From NCBI RefSeq assembly GCF_025699295.1, contig NZ_JAILWB010000021.1, forward strand, positions 1 through 64,000: DNA of 64,000 nucleotides. Direction: 5' to 3'. Both the position numbers and the translations under genes were made by a program. The notes below the pieces were generated by a model. It was not told the DNA's origin and searched no databases. It saw nothing but the letters and a program-made list of their open reading frames with translations. The DNA is from Hydrogenophaga sp. (GTDB lineage: Bacteria; Pseudomonadota; Gammaproteobacteria; Burkholderiales; Burkholderiaceae_C). Below, piece by piece: positions 62,466-64,000 of the stretch (position 1 is the stretch's first letter; the number at the start of each line of letters is the position of its first letter).

Positions 62466-62837
62466 ATGAGCACCAACCCTTCTCCATCGTCCGCAACGGC
62501 GCGGCCGAGCGTGATCCAGCTCTCCATCAAGGAAAAGGCGGCCCTGTATGCCGCCTATATCCCCTTGTTCGCCGACGGAGGCATCTTCATTCCCTCGTCG
62601 CGCGAGTACCGCCTGGGGGATGACGTCTATGTACTGCTCAGCCTGCCCGAAGACCCACAGCGCTACCCTGTGGCGGGCAAGGTCGCCTGGGTCACGCCGG
62701 CCAAGGCACAGGGCGCGCGGACCCAGGGCGTGGGCATCCGTTTTCCGGCCGACGAGAAGTCGCGCCAGCTCAAGCTCAAGATCGAGGAACTCCTGGGCTC
62801 CAACCTGGGTTCGGACCGCGCCACCCAGACGCTCTGA
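62466..62837 (+). CDS. PilZ domain-containing protein
   Basis: LSIKEKAALYAAYIPLFADGGIFIPSSREYRLGDDVYVLLSLPEDPQRYPVAGKVAWVTP; mltG-tmk-holB-pilZ-tatD synteny. Confidence 0.9.
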   Translation: MSTNPSPSSATARPSVIQLSIKEKAALYAAYIPLFADGGIFIPSSREYRLGDDVYVLLSLPEDPQRYPVAGKVAWVTPAKAQGARTQGVGIRFPADEKSRQLKLKIEELLGSNLGSDRATQTL

Positions 62838-62912
62838 CCCGGCGGATTTCTGCCAGCCGATGCGGCGCACAATGGTGTGCCCATCGGCTTTTTTCGTTCT
62901 GTTCCGTTTCTC

Positions 62913-63743
62913 ATGTTCACCGACTCTCACTGCCACCTGAGCTTTCCCGAACTGCAGGCGCGCCTGCCAGACATTCTTGACGAGATGGCGCAGGCTCGGG
63001 TGGACCGCGCGCTGTGCATCTGCACCACGCTGGAAGAATTTGAGGATGTGTACGGACTGGCGAGCGCGCACCACCACCTCTGGGCCACCGTGGGCGTGCA
63101 CCCGGACAACGAAGATGTGCGCGAACCCGCGCTGGGCGACCTTCTGGAGGGTGCCGCGCGCCCCAAAGTGATCGGCATCGGCGAAACCGGGCTGGACTAC
63201 TACCGCCTGGGCGAGCGCACGGTGGCCGACATGGAATGGCAGCGCGAGCGGTTCCGCACCCACATCCGCGCGGGTCGCCTGACCGGCCTGCCGCTGGTGA
63301 TCCACACCCGCAGCGCGTCCGAGGACACGCTGGCGATCCTGAGGGAGGAGGGGGGCTTCGTGTCGGGTTCCGCCCAGCCCCAACCGGTCGCCAGGGGTGT
63401 TTTCCACTGCTTCACGGAAACCATGGATGTCGCGCGCGCGGCACTGGACCTGGGCTTCTACGTCTCCTTCTCCGGCATCCTGACGTTTCGCAACGCAGCC
63501 GATCTGCGCGAAGTAGCGGCCTTTGTCCCGCTGGACCGCACCCTGATCGAGACCGACAGCCCCTATCTGGCACCGGTTCCTCACCGCGGAAAGACAAACT
63601 CGCCCGCCTGGGTCCCGTGGGTGGCCCGGCAGATAGCCGAGATCAAGGGCCTCGAGGTGGAGGCCGTTGCACAGGCCACCAGCCACAATTTTGAGCAGCT
63701 GTTCGATCGGGTGAGCCGCGCAGCCCATGCTGACAAAATATGA
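62913..63743 (+). CDS. tatD: TatD family metal-dependent hydrolase
   Basis: MFTDSHCHLSFPEL, ATVGVHPDNE, IGIGETGLDYYR, GVFHCFTE, IETDSPYLAPVPHRGKTNSPAWV. Confidence 0.94.
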   Translation: MFTDSHCHLSFPELQARLPDILDEMAQARVDRALCICTTLEEFEDVYGLASAHHHLWATVGVHPDNEDVREPALGDLLEGAARPKVIGIGETGLDYYRLGERTVADMEWQRERFRTHIRAGRLTGLPLVIHTRSASEDTLAILREEGGFVSGSAQPQPVARGVFHCFTETMDVARAALDLGFYVSFSGILTFRNAADLREVAAFVPLDRTLIETDSPYLAPVPHRGKTNSPAWVPWVARQIAEIKGLEVEAVAQATSHNFEQLFDRVSRAAHADKI

Positions 63744-64000
63744 AGTATCAGATTAAAAATATGAAAAAGTGCATTGTTTCAAGAGCAATATTTGCATTGT
63801 TTATGGCATTTTCATTCACCCTGCATGCCAGTTCGTTTGACGACTTCTTCATGGCCATCAAGCAGGACAACGTGGCCGCCGTGCGCCAGCTCGCACAGCG
63901 CGGCTTCGATCTGAACACCCGCAACGAGGCAGGCGACCACGCGCTGTACCTGGCCATCCGGGACGGCGCGACCAGCGTGGCCGACTACCTCGTGGGCCAG
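63740..64000 (+). CDS. Ankyrin-repeat-like secreted protein, 3'-truncated by window (alternative start 63761)
   Basis: Signal MKKCIVSRAIFALFMAFSFTLHA then DDFFMAIKQDNVAAVRQLAQRGFDLNTRNEAGDHALYLAIRDGATSVADYLV. Confidence 0.8.
   Translation, partial: MKYQIKNMKKCIVSRAIFALFMAFSFTLHASSFDDFFMAIKQDNVAAVRQLAQRGFDLNTRNEAGDHALYLAIRDGATSVADYLVGQ

Overview
Chromosomal window from a high-GC betaproteobacterium, probably Burkholderiales/Comamonadaceae judging from gene content and intergenic repeat style (inference; no database search was possible). It is densely coded. I see no rRNA, tRNA, CRISPR array, transposase or phage structural gene. Main blocks: (i) hemerythrin, alpha/beta-hydrolase, DUF1624, PpiC, BolA, YciB and TerB-like genes; (ii) a selO-msrB-cysK-LLM oxidoreductase operon; (iii) a roughly 21-kb plus-strand acyl-CoA/beta-oxidation cluster with a complete Liv-type ABC transporter inside it, ending in aidB, GST, SDR, MGMT, AraC and VOC genes; (iv) KefB-like antiporter, two MFS transporters, MCP, DUF72 and tex; (v) tandem HDOD genes, patatin, LprI-like and trhO; (vi) an accessory-looking region at 46.4-54.2 kb; (vii) conserved ygfZ / mltG-tmk-holB-pilZ-tatD genes. 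The best candidate for an undescribed system is the minus-strand cassette at 49058-54152: a solo LuxR-type HTH, two large paralogous proteins of unknown family with conserved ends and divergent middles, a signal-less GH19 muralytic enzyme, and an overlapping multi-TM protein with an internal repeat. A large winged-helix regulator lies just downstream. Other sequence-level observations: LivF and LivG motif substitutions that would fall in the same composite ATP site, FliA-like promoters before both HDOD genes, an FNR-type inverted repeat before the hemerythrin gene, and a dispersed repeat unit embedded in frame within tex.
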